DNA of 5,860 nucleotides from the NCBI GenBank assembly GCA_019415705.1, contig DXYS01000070.1:36871-42730 (forward strand), in the 5' to 3' direction. Within the stretch, counting starts at the first letter, position 1. Every line of letters begins with the position of its first letter. The DNA is from Bacteroidales bacterium. Lineage in GTDB: Bacteria; Bacteroidota; Bacteroidia; Bacteroidales; Muribaculaceae. The notes beneath the pieces are model-generated. The model was not told where the DNA came from, searched no databases, and worked only from the letters and a program-made list of their open reading frames with translations. Of the stretch, positions 5,445 through 5,860 are shown piece by piece. The position numbers were made by a program, and so were the translations under genes.

Positions 5445-5860
5445 ATGAAAAAATTTCTGACATCAGCAGCTATTTCGCTCATCTGTATGGCTCTTGCCTG
5501 TCCCCAGATTGACGCCCGCGGCCGCAACAACGCAGACAACGACTCGCAGCAGCGTCGCACCGAGCAATCACAAAGACCCGGCTCAAACAGCAACCGTCGT
5601 CCCGGTCACAATAATAACGGCAACAGCAACCGTCCGACACAGCGTCCCGGTCACAATAATAACGGCAACAACAACCGTCCGACACAGCGCCCCGGCCACA
5701 ACAATAACAGCAACAGCAACCGTCCCGGAAACAACGGCGGTCAGGGAAATCACCGTCCCAACCATGACTACAACCGTCCGCAGACAAATCACCGCCCCGA
5801 CATGCGTCCCGGACATAACAACAGACCGATACACAACAGCTGGCGCCCCGGTCCCCCTCC
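5445..5860 (+). CDS. Exported Asn/Arg/Pro/His-rich repeat protein, 3' end cut off by the window
   Basis: An open frame from ATG at 5445 with no stop through the window end (138 complete codons visible). It begins with a signal peptide: MKK, a hydrophobic core (LTSAAISLICMALA, 5-18), then a likely cleavage region near residues 19-25. ALAC at 16-19 is a poor lipobox match, so ordinary signal peptidase I cleavage is more likely than lipidation, though lipidation is not excluded. The mature part is low-complexity, hydrophilic and basic, rich in Asn, Arg, Pro, Gly and His, with three 15-residue repeats (52-96) followed by looser HRP/NRP/RPGH units to RPGPP at the edge. It is probably disordered in this part; a folded domain may lie beyond 5860. 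The regular signal peptide and in-frame repeats support a real gene. ORFs antisense to it are shadows of the repeats. Function not recognised; cell-surface or periplasmic location is inferred. Confidence 0.8.
   Translation, partial: MKKFLTSAAISLICMALACPQIDARGRNNADNDSQQRRTEQSQRPGSNSNRRPGHNNNGNSNRPTQRPGHNNNGNNNRPTQRPGHNNNSNSNRPGNNGGQGNHRPNHDYNRPQTNHRPDMRPGHNNRPIHNSWRPGPP
5598..5732 (+). repeat. Three tandem 45-bp coding repeats (RPGHNNNGNSNRPTQ type)
   Basis: Units lie at 5598-5642, 5643-5687 and 5688-5732, each encoding 15 residues in frame. Units 1 and 2 differ at a single base (AGC Ser61 versus AAC Asn76), which suggests a recent duplication. Unit 3 has drifted (RPGHNNNSNSNRPGN) with several synonymous changes. 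The repeats adjoin without spacers, so this is not CRISPR. Copy number could vary between strains by slippage or recombination without breaking the frame, since 45 is a multiple of three. Confidence 0.9.

Noticed and set aside
5598..5732. CRISPR-like array
   Set aside because: The 45-bp units adjoin directly with no spacers, are in frame with a signal-peptide-bearing gene, and no cas gene is nearby.
5479..5834. Long minus-strand ORFs (one Cys-rich, one Val-rich) opposite the repeat region
   Set aside because: Their repetitive composition is the reverse complement of the RPGHNNN repeats. The plus-strand frame has a proper signal peptide and start, so these are shadows.

Overview
The window looks like a chromosomal segment of a Bacteroidota bacterium, most likely order Bacteroidales. 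A gut Muribaculaceae-type genome is my best guess; this is inference, not a database match. Supporting signs are a match to the Bacteroidota -7 promoter element (TAnnTTTG) in front of pyrE, the lack of strong Shine-Dalgarno sequences, moderately GC-rich genes separated by AT-rich gaps, and the protein families present. There are seven protein-coding genes, no RNA genes, no transposons and no CRISPR array.

Layout. Positions 1-83 are a non-coding leader with a short perfect inverted repeat. A plus-strand malic enzyme (84-1397) follows; it has only the malic enzyme domain and lacks the phosphotransacetylase-like tail of MaeB-type enzymes. It converges, with only 8 nt between stop codons, on a five-gene minus-strand cluster. 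In transcription order that cluster is pyrE (orotate phosphoribosyltransferase), an SRPBCC/START-fold protein, a Rieske-like lipoprotein with an altered cluster motif, a membrane-anchored SGNH hydrolase, and an MBOAT acyltransferase of the AlgI/DltB type. The genes after pyrE are packed with gaps of 36, 0, 11 and 1 nt and no visible terminator, so they probably form one operon driven from the promoter at about 5349-5379. Divergent from pyrE, a plus-strand gene for an exported Asn/Arg/Pro/His-rich repeat protein starts at 5445 and runs off the end of the window.

How the genes may work together. The MBOAT and SGNH proteins form a recognisable pair: a membrane channel-like acyltransferase passes acyl groups, usually acetyl, across the inner membrane, and a periplasmic SGNH enzyme transfers them to, or removes them from, a surface glycan. 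The Rieske-like lipoprotein is predicted to sit in the cell envelope, and the SRPBCC protein may bind a hydrophobic ligand. Whether these two take part in the acylation is not known from sequence. pyrE (UMP synthesis) may simply lead the operon, although UMP also feeds the UDP-sugar pool used for envelope polysaccharides.

The most interesting points are the single-domain malic enzyme, the altered Rieske-type motif in a lipoprotein embedded in an O-acylation operon, and the recently duplicated 45-bp repeats in the exported protein.
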